A DNA stretch of 64,000 nt from Myxococcus stipitatus (GTDB lineage Bacteria > Myxococcota > Myxococcia > Myxococcales > Myxococcaceae). The position numbers and the translations under genes are program-made. Shown in pieces: positions 49,932 to 57,300 of this stretch (positions are counted from its first letter, which is position 1; each line of letters opens with the position of its first letter). The stretch is from contig NZ_JAKCFI010000007.1 in the NCBI RefSeq assembly GCF_021412625.1, positions 1-64,000 on the forward strand, given 5' to 3'. A model generated the notes under the pieces. That model saw only the letters and a list, made by a program, of their open reading frames with translations, searched no databases and was not told the origin of the DNA.

Positions 49932-51773
49932 TTATTCACCGGAAGCAGGTGGCGAACCCGTGACACGCGCGAGGGCCGCCATTCCCAACCGGACGTCGAA
50001 CCAGCTCTTCGACCGGTCGGCCGTAACCTGCGCATAGGCGGTGAAGGCGTCCACCAGATCTCGTGTCTCGCCCGTGCCCAGGTCGAACGAGGCGAAGGCG
50101 GCTGTCACCCAGCGACGGGCGCTCTTCTCCGCGTCCGTGAAGGCCTTGGCCTTGGCCCAGGCGGCGACCAGATCTCCATGGACCTTGGTCACCTCCAGAC
50201 GGATTCCGGCTCGAATCTGCTTCTCCTGGGCGCGCAGCTTGTCCAGCTCCGCGCGGGCCTGCGCCAGCTGGGCGTCCTTGATGGGGATATCGAACGTCCC
50301 CCGCATGACCAGCCCCACTCCCGCGGTGCGGTCGTTGTACGGATCATACGAGAAGGGGCTGAGCTGCCGCGTGGCGCTCGTGGTGAAGCGCACGTCGTAG
50401 AAGCCCGCGAGCCCCACGTCGGGGTAGTAGCTGCGCTCACGGATGAACACTTCCTTCTCACGCGCGGCGATGCCCGCGGCGATGGCGGCGATCTCCGGCC
50501 GGTACTGCTCGGCCAGCATGAGGGCGCGCTCCAGCGCGGGCGGCGACACCTCGTCCTCGAGCGGCAGGTCCTCCTCCACCACCTCCACCGGCTCGCCCGG
50601 GGGCACGTTGGCCAGCAGACCGATGGCGGTGAGCGCGAGCGTGCGCCCCTGGAGGACCTCCGCCTTGCGGGCCGCGACCACCTGCTGGAAGTAGCGGACC
50701 TTGTAGGTGTCCACCTGGGAGACCTGGGGTGACTCCTCCTTGAGGAGCGCGGCGATGCGACTGGCCGCGTCGTCGAGGCGCTTCGTCACATCCTCCATCT
50801 GCTGCACGCCGGAGCGCGCGAGCTGGTAGCTGTAGTACGCCTGCGCGGCCTGGAACCCGGCCTCGGCCCGGGCGCGCTCGCGCAGCGCGGCGCCGACGAT
50901 GGGCCCCTGCGCCCCCGCCTCCTTCAGCGCCGTCAACTTGCCGAAGGTGTAGAGCGGCAGCACCGCGTTGCCATTGGAGAAGATGGTGACGCCGACCTTG
51001 CCGAAGTTCAGGTCGCCCTTCTCGGACGCCTTGGTGACCGGGCCGCCGCGCCCGTCATTGATGGCCTCGGGCACGGGGCCGCCCATGCCGACGGAGATCT
51101 CGAACTTGGGGAACCAGGCCCAGCGGGCCTGATCGGCCAACGCCTGGAACTTCGCCAGCTCCGCGGAGGCCTCCTCCACGCGGGAGTCCGTCGCGCGCGC
51201 CCGCTCGACGAGCTTCGCCAGCGTCAGCGGCTCGGCGTGGGCCGCGGTCCCCTGGGCATCCGGCGTCTCCCGCACCGACTCCCCGGCCTGCTGCGCGTCT
51301 TGCGCGGGAGCGCGCATGGGCGCCGGAGAGACGGTCTTCGAACCAGGCCGTTGCGACGTGGTCGCGGTGTCGACGGTTTCGGGGGTGATGGGCGTGGGGC
51401 CGGGAGGGACACTCTCCGGGTTGCCGGTTCCACCACGAGCGCCCGGCGTGGTCGTCACCGCCCCGGTGCCCTGCGAGTTGGGCACGCTCGTCCCCGAGGG
51501 GGTCGTCCCCGGCGTCGAGGTGCCAGGGATCGAACCGGGCGTGGAGCCAGGGGTCGCCGTGCCACTCGAGCCGGGGCTCGTTCCGGAGGTCGAGCCGCCC
51601 GTCGACCCGGTCGAACCCGTCGTTCCGGTCGTGCCCGTCGACCCGGTCGTGCCCGTCGTTCCAGGCGACCCGGTGGTGCCCGGCCCGGAGGTGCCCGGGG
51701 TGAACTGCGCGGCCGACAGCGTGGCCGCGAGCACCAGCGCCACTGTCACGCCTCGATCCAGGTGTCTGCGCAT
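49932..51773 (-). CDS. TolC-family outer-membrane protein with low-complexity N-terminal insert
   Basis: 613 residues from the ATG at 51773. A signal peptide (GVTVALVLAATLSAAQ) is followed by about 105 residues of Gly/Thr/Ser/Pro repeats (TTGSTGTTGTTGSTG). The outer-membrane efflux domain runs from about 190 to 600: PLTLAKLVERARATDSRVEE, then AAQAYYSYQLARSG, LALTAIGLLANVPPGEP and LAQARAELDKLRAQEKQIRA. These are two helical-hairpin repeats as in TolC. Such trimeric channels pair with RND or ABC pumps; here the divergent RND transporter and the downstream MlaC protein are candidates. No membrane-fusion protein gene is in view. Confidence 0.92.
   Translation of the reverse strand: MRRHLDRGVTVALVLAATLSAAQFTPGTSGPGTTGSPGTTGTTGSTGTTGTTGSTGSTGGSTSGTSPGSSGTATPGSTPGSIPGTSTPGTTPSGTSVPNSQGTGAVTTTPGARGGTGNPESVPPGPTPITPETVDTATTSQRPGSKTVSPAPMRAPAQDAQQAGESVRETPDAQGTAAHAEPLTLAKLVERARATDSRVEEASAELAKFQALADQARWAWFPKFEISVGMGGPVPEAINDGRGGPVTKASEKGDLNFGKVGVTIFSNGNAVLPLYTFGKLTALKEAGAQGPIVGAALRERARAEAGFQAAQAYYSYQLARSGVQQMEDVTKRLDDAASRIAALLKEESPQVSQVDTYKVRYFQQVVAARKAEVLQGRTLALTAIGLLANVPPGEPVEVVEEDLPLEDEVSPPALERALMLAEQYRPEIAAIAAGIAAREKEVFIRERSYYPDVGLAGFYDVRFTTSATRQLSPFSYDPYNDRTAGVGLVMRGTFDIPIKDAQLAQARAELDKLRAQEKQIRAGIRLEVTKVHGDLVAAWAKAKAFTDAEKSARRWVTAAFASFDLGTGETRDLVDAFTAYAQVTADRSKSWFDVRLGMAALARVTGSPPASGE
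51384..51698 (-). repeat. Low-complexity repeat tract encoding a Gly/Thr/Ser/Pro linker
   Basis: Imperfect short repeats such as CCCGGTCG and CCCGTCGTTCC recur within the tolC-like gene. They encode GTTGTTGSTG-type sequence at residues about 26-130. Units vary in length and order, so this is a slippage-prone coding tract, not a CRISPR or regulatory array. Confidence 0.7.
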
Positions 51774-52188
51774 CACTCGGCCTCTCGCGGGCCCCATATC
51801 CGAGAATCCCACAGCGGCGCAGCATCTACGTTCGCCGACACACAGTCATCGCCCATCTTCATGCCCTGTCCACCGTCCGCTTCCAGCACCCATTCGCGCC
51901 GCCGCTCCATGGATGCGCGAGGCGCACGTTCGCCGCATGACTTCCCGGCGCCACCGTCGCGCCGCCGCGCGGCCGGCCCCGTCCGGACAGACGCCCGCCC
52001 CGGAGCGCCCTCTTTTCGACAAGGGTGACCTGGCGTGACGAAGCCCGCCCGGGAATCCGAGGACGACGGCCACTCCCGCGGAGCGCCACACCCCCGGAGG
52101 GACTCCGGACGGGAACGCGCCGAGACGAGCCCAGGGACTCGCGAGGGAGCTACCGCCTCGCGCCGGGCAGTCCGGTGGCGGAAAAGCA
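51774..52188. other. Intergenic region upstream of the TolC gene
   Basis: 415 nt. Open frames here are Arg-rich and look non-coding. It should hold the promoter of the minus-strand TolC-MlaC pair, but I see no convincing boxes. Confidence 0.45.
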
Positions 52189-52220
52189 GAAGGCCCGCCG
52201 GGTTTCCCTGGCGGGCCTTC
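52189..52220 (-). terminator. Terminator of tRNA-Ala
   Basis: A perfect 11-bp stem, GAAGGCCCGCC and GGCGGGCCTTC, with a 10-nt loop. On the minus strand it is followed by TCTGCTTTTCCGC, and it lies 12 nt past the tRNA 3' end. Confidence 0.85.
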
Positions 52221-52232
52221 TTCACTTCAGAG

Positions 52233-52305
<73 letters not shown>

Positions 52306-52361
52306 TTCTTTTGCTGCCGAGCCGCCTTGGGGAGCGGCCCGCCGTCGAAAGTGGGTGCCTT

Positions 52362-52763
52362 CTATCGCCTCTTTCCGCCGGTGGCCAGAACTGTTTGAGG
52401 CTTCGTTGCGTTTTTTCCAACCTTCAACCGCTCGGCCACCTCCGCACCTTCCTGGAGGATGTCCGTGAGCTCGCGCGCGTGCGCCTCGGCCGCCTGCTCG
52501 GCGGCCTCGACGGCCTTGAGGGCGGCGGCGAATCCCGCGGGCAGCTCCAGCTTCCCCTTCTGGAGGTTGCGCCAGACCAGCTCGCCCAGCTCCTTCAGGG
52601 CGCGGTCCTTCTGATCGCGGAGCACGGTGGCCTTCGCGTTGGCGCGCGCCAGGTCCGTGTTGCGCTCCACCGCCTCGCGAAGCTCGGCCAGCCGGCCCTG
52701 GGCCGCCTTGAAGGCCTCGCTGATCTGCTTCATCACATCGGACTGCTTGGGGTCGGTCGCCAC
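52362..52763 (-). CDS. Small coiled-coil protein of unknown function
   Basis: 133 residues from a GTG at 52763 with AAGGAG 10 nt upstream; an internal ATG (MKQISEAFK) 12 codons later is possible. It is almost entirely helical and charged: AELREAVERNTDLARANAKA and ALKAVEAAEQAAEAHARELT have heptad character. No signal or TM. It lies between tRNA-Ala and the rsmB-like gene, all on the minus strand. No family recognised. Confidence 0.7.
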   Translation of the reverse strand: MATDPKQSDVMKQISEAFKAAQGRLAELREAVERNTDLARANAKATVLRDQKDRALKELGELVWRNLQKGKLELPAGFAAALKAVEAAEQAAEAHARELTDILQEGAEVAERLKVGKNATKPQTVLATGGKRR

Positions 52764-52819
52764 GAGACTGACACTCCTTGAAAATCCAACGATTGCGTAG
52801 CGTGCGGCCTCGGCGACTG

Positions 52820-54196
52820 TCAACCCTGGGGGGAGCGCCGCAACCGGGCCGCGAAGAAGCCGCCGCCCGGAACCCGGGGAGGCAGCGCCTTGAGATAGGG
52901 CCCCTGGGCGGCCAGGGCCGCGCGCTCCGCCCCGAGTACGTCCGCCACCGGCTCCAGGGTGAACTCCGGGTGCTTCGCGAGGAAGGACTCGACGACCCGC
53001 TCGTCCTCCTCCGGCAGCACGGAGCAGGTGGCATAGACGACGAGCGCGCCGGGGCGGGCCTGCCGAGCCACCTCCTCCAGGAGCTCCGACTGCGTCGTCT
53101 GGAACTTGGAGATCTCCTGCGCCGTCAGCTTCCACTTCTGATCCGGCTCGCGGGCCAGCGAGCCCGTGCCGCTACAGGGCGCGTCGATCAAGAGGACGTC
53201 CGCGTCGGACAGGGGCAGCGGGTGCGGGAAGGCGACCTGCCTCAAGGAGAAGTGGCGGACGCGCTCACGCGCCTCGGCCAGCCGGCGGCGAGAGCGATCC
53301 CCCGCGACCACCCGACCGGTGGGCCCCACGAAGTCCGCGAGCGCGAGCGTCTTCCCGCCGGCGCCCGCGCATACATCCGCCACGGTGAGCCCCGCGAGCG
53401 AGCCTCCCACCGGGCGACACACCTCGGAGATGAGCTGACTGCCCACGTCCTGCACCTGCAGCCGCCCCGTCTTCATGACGCGCGTCTCGAAGACGCGGTG
53501 GCTCGCGTCGACCACGCGGACGGCGTCCGGAGCGGCGCCGACGGGCTCCGCGACGACGCCCTCCTCCGCCAGCGCGGCGAGCACCGCGTCGCGGGTGCCG
53601 GGCGGACGAACCCGGAAGTGCAGCCCGGGCTCCTCGTCCAGCGAGGCCAGGAGTCCCTCCAGCGCCGACTCGGGATACGCCTCCGCCAGCTTCGTCACCA
53701 GCCACGTGGGGAACGAGTAGCGGACCGCGAGCCGCTCCGCGTGGGTGTCCGGAAGCGCCGGCGCAGGCAACGGGGACTCCACCACCTTCTGGAGGACGTC
53801 ATCCTTGAGGGTGCGCGGGCGCACCGGCCCCGGGAGCCGGACCTCCGGTCCGATGCGCGTCCAGCCCTCTCCACAGAAGAGCCGGCGCCAGAGCGCGTAC
53901 CGCACGAGCGCCTGATCCTCGGTGAGCCCCAGCTTCCCGGGCGGGTGCCCCAGCGTCCTCGCGGCCAGGTCCAAAAGGCGCTGGTGCCGCGACAGCTCGC
54001 GCACGACGAGGGCCGCGAAGCGCCGCTCCTGCCCTCCGAGTCCGTCCGCGTCCCGCAGGGCATTGGCCAGCGCGGCCTTGAGCGGCTCGCCCCGGAGCAC
54101 CGCGATGTGGGCCTCGAGCGCCGCGGTGGCGGCCCTTCGAGAGGGACGCCCCAGTCGCGCCGCATCGAGCGGGTGGGTGGGCCAGACGGAGTCCAC
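52820..54196 (-). CDS. RsmB/NOP2-family rRNA cytosine-C5 methyltransferase
   Basis: 458 residues from a GTG at 54196. The N-terminal helical NusB-like domain is at about 20-145. The catalytic Rossmann domain has DVCAGAGGKTL at 274-284, DRSRRRL, and the two cysteines of m5C methyltransferases: DAPCSGTGS (Cys341) and YATCSVLPEED (Cys391, the attacking residue). The C-terminus (GGGFFAARLRR) matches RsmB, which modifies C967 of 16S rRNA; related enzymes hit other sites, so the exact target is not certain. The start lies 10 nt after the response regulator stop. Confidence 0.92.
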   Translation of the reverse strand: MDSVWPTHPLDAARLGRPSRRAATAALEAHIAVLRGEPLKAALANALRDADGLGGQERRFAALVVRELSRHQRLLDLAARTLGHPPGKLGLTEDQALVRYALWRRLFCGEGWTRIGPEVRLPGPVRPRTLKDDVLQKVVESPLPAPALPDTHAERLAVRYSFPTWLVTKLAEAYPESALEGLLASLDEEPGLHFRVRPPGTRDAVLAALAEEGVVAEPVGAAPDAVRVVDASHRVFETRVMKTGRLQVQDVGSQLISEVCRPVGGSLAGLTVADVCAGAGGKTLALADFVGPTGRVVAGDRSRRRLAEARERVRHFSLRQVAFPHPLPLSDADVLLIDAPCSGTGSLAREPDQKWKLTAQEISKFQTTQSELLEEVARQARPGALVVYATCSVLPEEDERVVESFLAKHPEFTLEPVADVLGAERAALAAQGPYLKALPPRVPGGGFFAARLRRSPQG

Positions 54197-54206
54197 GGCG
54201 GATGAC

Positions 54207-54875
54207 CTAGCCTTTCAACCCCAGGGTGACCGCGAGACATCCGGTGCTGGTGCGCACCTCGGGCAGCTGCGCGGCGCCCACGAAGAACGTCGCCGGCGCG
54301 ACGTAGCGCACGCCCTCCACCTCGAGCTCTCCCTCCAGGAGCCGGACGACCTCGCGCCCTCGGGGCCGGACCTCCCACTGCCAGCGCGCGTCCCGGGCCA
54401 GGCGGACCCACGCGCGGGCCCCCTCCCCGTCTCCGGAGACGACGACCTGGACGCCGGGGCCCTGCTCGCTCCAGCCCGCGTCGGGCGCGCCATCCTTGTG
54501 CGCCGCCTGCTCCGCGGCCCGATAGACGGCGAGGAAGCGCTCCACCAGCCCGAGGATGTCCTCTATCTGGAAGGGCTTCACCAGGATGCCGTCCGGGATG
54601 AAGGGCCTGAGGGCCCGGGCCACCTCCTCCGGGGACGCGGCGCTGACGATGGCCACCGACCGCCCGCGCCTCCGGGCCGCCTCCACCACCGCCCGTCCGC
54701 CAGATTCGCCGCCGCCAATGCGCAGGTCCGTCACCACCAGCTCGAAGGGCTCCGCCCCCAGGGCCGCCAGGGCTTCCGCCACGGTGCCCACCGAGCGGAC
54801 CTCCGCCAGGTCGGAGATGAGCTCACCCATGCCTTCTCGGAGGCTCGCGTCATCCTCGACCAGCAGAACCTTCAT
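54207..54875 (-). CDS. Response regulator with cupin-like C-terminal domain
   Basis: 222 residues. The receiver domain is 1-115: VLLVEDD acidic pocket, Asp near 50 in VVTDLRIGGG, Ser in IVSAAS, and Lys in GILVKPF. The C-terminal 95 residues are not a DNA-binding or known output domain. They are beta-rich (VQVVVSGDG, ARWQWEVRPRGREVVRLLEG, LEVEGVRYVAPATFFVGAA) and read like a cupin or small barrel. No histidine kinase gene is adjacent. It leads into rsmB with 10 nt between. Output unknown. Confidence 0.85.
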   Translation of the reverse strand: MKVLLVEDDASLREGMGELISDLAEVRSVGTVAEALAALGAEPFELVVTDLRIGGGESGGRAVVEAARRRGRSVAIVSAASPEEVARALRPFIPDGILVKPFQIEDILGLVERFLAVYRAAEQAAHKDGAPDAGWSEQGPGVQVVVSGDGEGARAWVRLARDARWQWEVRPRGREVVRLLEGELEVEGVRYVAPATFFVGAAQLPEVRTSTGCLAVTLGLKG

Positions 54876-54970
54876 CTCGGGGTCTCTCCGCCGCCCCAGA
54901 CCGGAGCAGGTCCTCCACGATCCCGGGCGAGGCCGCCGACGCCAGGCCGGCGGCCGCCTCTCACGGGAAG

Positions 54971-55056
54971 TGGCCCTCCCCGGACTCGAACCGGGACGCG
55001 GGGTCAGCCGCAGCGGATTTTGAGTCCGCCTCGTCTACCAATTTCGACAGAGGGCC
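54971..55056 (-). tRNA. tRNA-Leu (CAA)
   Basis: 86 nt, class II. Acceptor GGCCCTC/GAGGGCC, discriminator A; D loop AATTGGTAGA; anticodon stem GCGGA/TCCGC with loop CTCAAAA, anticodon CAA; long variable arm (TGCGGCTGACCCCGCG); T arm CCCGG TTCGAGT CCGGG. CCA is not encoded. Confidence 0.97.
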
Positions 55057-55152
55057 GTTTGTTGATGAAGCGGCCAGACGTATACCGCGACGGCTGGACT
55101 TGTGCATCCGAAGATTGCGGTGTCGCACGCACATCGCTATGAGGGGCCCCGC

Positions 55153-55899
55153 ATGTACAACGTTCTTATCTCGCTGGCAGTGGGTATCGTCGTCGCGCTG
55201 CTGGTGAAGCTCGCGGGCTTCTCCCTCTGGGCGGGCCTCGTCCCGGGGCTCATCGCCATGGTCATCGCCTTCATCCTGCTGGCCAGGCGGGTGGCGGCCC
55301 GCATCCAGGCGCTGATGACGACGGTCCAGCAGGACCTCCAGTCCCAGCCGACCAGCCAGAAGGATGCCCAGGGTCGGGTGGAGCGCGCCGTCAAGACGCT
55401 GGAGAAGGGTCTGGTCTACGACAAGTGGCAGTTCATGGTCGGGCCGGAGATCCACGCGCAGATCGGCATGCTCAAGTACATGGTGAAGGACCTGGACGGG
55501 GCCAAGAGCCACTTCGACAAGTCCAGCTCCCGCAACTACATGGCCAAGGCCATGGAGGGCGCCCTGTACTACCAGCGCAAGGACTTCGCGGCGATGAAGG
55601 GCGCCTTCGAGGCCGCCGTGAAGAGCGGCAAGAAGGAGTCCATCGTCTGGGCCGTCTACGCCTGGTGCCTCCTCCAGAACAAGGAGAAGGACGAGGCCCA
55701 GCGCGTGCTGGCGCGCGGCGTCGAGGAGAACCCCAAGGACGAGCGGCTCAAGACGAGCCTGTCGCAGATCCAGAACGACAAGCGGCTGAAGATGAAGCCG
55801 TACGAGCCCATGTGGTGGCAGTTCGGCCTCGAGGCCCCTCCTCCGATGATGCCCCCCATGGGCGGCGGTCGCAGGATGCAGTTCACCACCCGACGCTGA
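55153..55899 (+). CDS. Membrane protein with TPR-like repeats
   Basis: 248 residues from the ATG at 55153. Two TM helices form an N-terminal hairpin (VLISLAVGIVVALLVKLAGF and LWAGLVPGLIAMVIAFILL). A cytosolic helical part follows with three TPR-like pairs (GRVERAVKTLEKGLVYDKW, AMEGALYYQRKDFAAMKGAF, YAWCLLQNKEKDEAQRVL). The tail is Pro/Met-rich (PPPMMPPMGGGRRM). It is probably a scaffold; partners are unknown. It is a lone plus-strand gene after tRNA-Leu. Confidence 0.82.
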   Translation: MYNVLISLAVGIVVALLVKLAGFSLWAGLVPGLIAMVIAFILLARRVAARIQALMTTVQQDLQSQPTSQKDAQGRVERAVKTLEKGLVYDKWQFMVGPEIHAQIGMLKYMVKDLDGAKSHFDKSSSRNYMAKAMEGALYYQRKDFAAMKGAFEAAVKSGKKESIVWAVYAWCLLQNKEKDEAQRVLARGVEENPKDERLKTSLSQIQNDKRLKMKPYEPMWWQFGLEAPPPMMPPMGGGRRMQFTTRR

Positions 55900-56291
55900 G
55901 CCCGCCGCGCGGGCCGGCCCCCCTCCCCCGCGCACGGGAATTCCTACCGCCTTCCCTCCTCCGACGCTGGAACGACTTCCGGCCCGCCCGCCACGCGGGC
56001 CGACGGTGGGAGGCAACCCCCTGAAATGACTCCGGCCCGCATGCCTCGTCGAGGGGCATGCAGCTTGCTCCAGGCTTCCGCGCGCGTCTGTGGGGGACGT
56101 CCCCCTCGCGCGCGCCAGGTGGGCTTGGCGGCCGGAGGTCTCGGGTGAAGGTTGCGGGAGGCGGGTGCTCGCAGGACCGGGAGACGGTGGATGCGCGTGG
56201 GGCGCAGGGGCGTCGGGAGCACCGGGTGGAGCGTGGCATCCGAGACTTCTGGCCCGCCAGGTGCCTGGAGTCCGGCCAACCGGAGTGGCGC
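55900..56291. other. Intergenic region before the receiver-GGDEF gene
   Basis: 392 nt with two possible hairpins: the one listed at 55980-56002 and a bulged one at 56039-56061 (GCATGCC and GGCATGC). The reading frame of the downstream gene stays open through much of it, but the sequence is Arg/Gly-rich and has no homology to the receiver family, so I treat it as non-coding. Confidence 0.45.
55980..56002 (+). terminator. Possible terminator of the TPR gene
   Basis: CGGCCCGC and GCGGGCCG form an 8-bp stem with a 7-nt loop, 80 nt after the stop. No T-run follows, so support is moderate. Confidence 0.4.
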
Positions 56292-57248
56292 ATGGAACGA
56301 CGGGGGCGTACGCCGGGGCGATCCCTCGTGCTCATCATCGAGGACGATGCGGGCGTGCTCGAGAGCCTCTCGGACCTGCTCGCCTCGCGCTTCGACGTGC
56401 TGTCGGCGGGCGACGCGGGCGTGGGGGTGGACCTGGCGCGCGAGCACCGCCCGGACCTCATCCTGCTCGACAGGTTCCTGCCCAGCGGGGACGGGCTGGC
56501 GGTGCTGGAGACGCTCCAGCAGGACTCCCGCACGGAGCCGGTGCCCGTCATCTTCCTGACCGGGGACGCGGACGAGGCCACGCTGGAGCGCTGCCTGGAG
56601 ATGGGCGCGGTGGACTTCATCCACAAACCGGCGAGCGCGAGGGAGCTGATGGCACGGATCGACCGGGCGCTGCGCCAGAGCGAACAGCAGCGGCGGTTGC
56701 AGATCCTCGCCCAGACGGACGGCCTCACCGGGCTGGCGAACTTCCGGGCGCTCACCGTGCGGCTGGAGGAGGAGTTCCGGCGGGCCCAGCGCTACCAGTA
56801 TCCGCTGAGCGTCGTGGTCATCGACCTGGACCACCTCAAGGCCATCAACGACGGCATGGGCCACGACGTGGGCAACCGCGCCATCCTCGCCCTGGCCAAC
56901 CAGCTCAAGGGGAACCTGCGCGAATCGGACTTCGCCGCGCGCTTCGGCGGGGACGAATTCATCGCCCTGCTGCCCCACCAGACGGCACAGGAGGCGGCGG
57001 TGTTCGCCGAGCGCATCCGCGCCGGGCTGCGCACCGTGGGCATGCAGCGCAGCGACGGCCGCCCCGCCCCCTTTGGATTGAGCGTGAGCGTCGGCATCGC
57101 CGACCACACCTTGGAGGTACCCCGCGAAGACACGGATGCGCTGATGAAAGCGGCGGACGCGGCCCTCTACGAAGCCAAGCGTGAGGGGCGTGACCGGGTG
57201 GTGGTGTTCGGCAAGCCCGCGTCGCACCCGCCCATGCAGCGACATTGA
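56292..57248 (+). CDS. Receiver-GGDEF diguanylate cyclase
   Basis: 318 residues from the ATG at 56292, with GGAG 6 nt before it. Receiver domain: IIEDD, phosphorylated Asp60 in LILLDRFLPSGDG, Lys112 in FIHKPAS. A short coiled linker (RQSEQQRRLQILAQTDGLTG) leads to the GGDEF domain with an intact active site at 219-223 (RFGGDEF) and the product-inhibition I-site RxxD at 210-213 (RESD). It should make cyclic di-GMP on phosphorylation and be feedback-inhibited. No kinase gene is adjacent. It lies 52 nt before the flavoprotein-receiver gene on the same strand, so they may share a phosphorelay. Confidence 0.95.
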   Translation: MERRGRTPGRSLVLIIEDDAGVLESLSDLLASRFDVLSAGDAGVGVDLAREHRPDLILLDRFLPSGDGLAVLETLQQDSRTEPVPVIFLTGDADEATLERCLEMGAVDFIHKPASARELMARIDRALRQSEQQRRLQILAQTDGLTGLANFRALTVRLEEEFRRAQRYQYPLSVVVIDLDHLKAINDGMGHDVGNRAILALANQLKGNLRESDFAARFGGDEFIALLPHQTAQEAAVFAERIRAGLRTVGMQRSDGRPAPFGLSVSVGIADHTLEVPREDTDALMKAADAALYEAKREGRDRVVVFGKPASHPPMQRH

Positions 57249-57300
57249 GCGGAAGGCAGCGCGGCGCGACATGCGACGGCGGGGAAGCACGAGGGCGCGG

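Noticed and set aside
51384..51698. Repeat tract as a CRISPR array
   Set aside because: Units are short, imperfect and in frame inside a coding sequence.
51846..52225. Frames upstream of the TolC gene
   Set aside because: Arg/Pro-rich, no ribosome-binding site, overlap the tRNA terminator.
56058..56291. 78-codon upstream extension of the receiver-GGDEF gene
   Set aside because: No homology, Arg/Gly-rich, and a better ribosome-binding site precedes the ATG at 56292.
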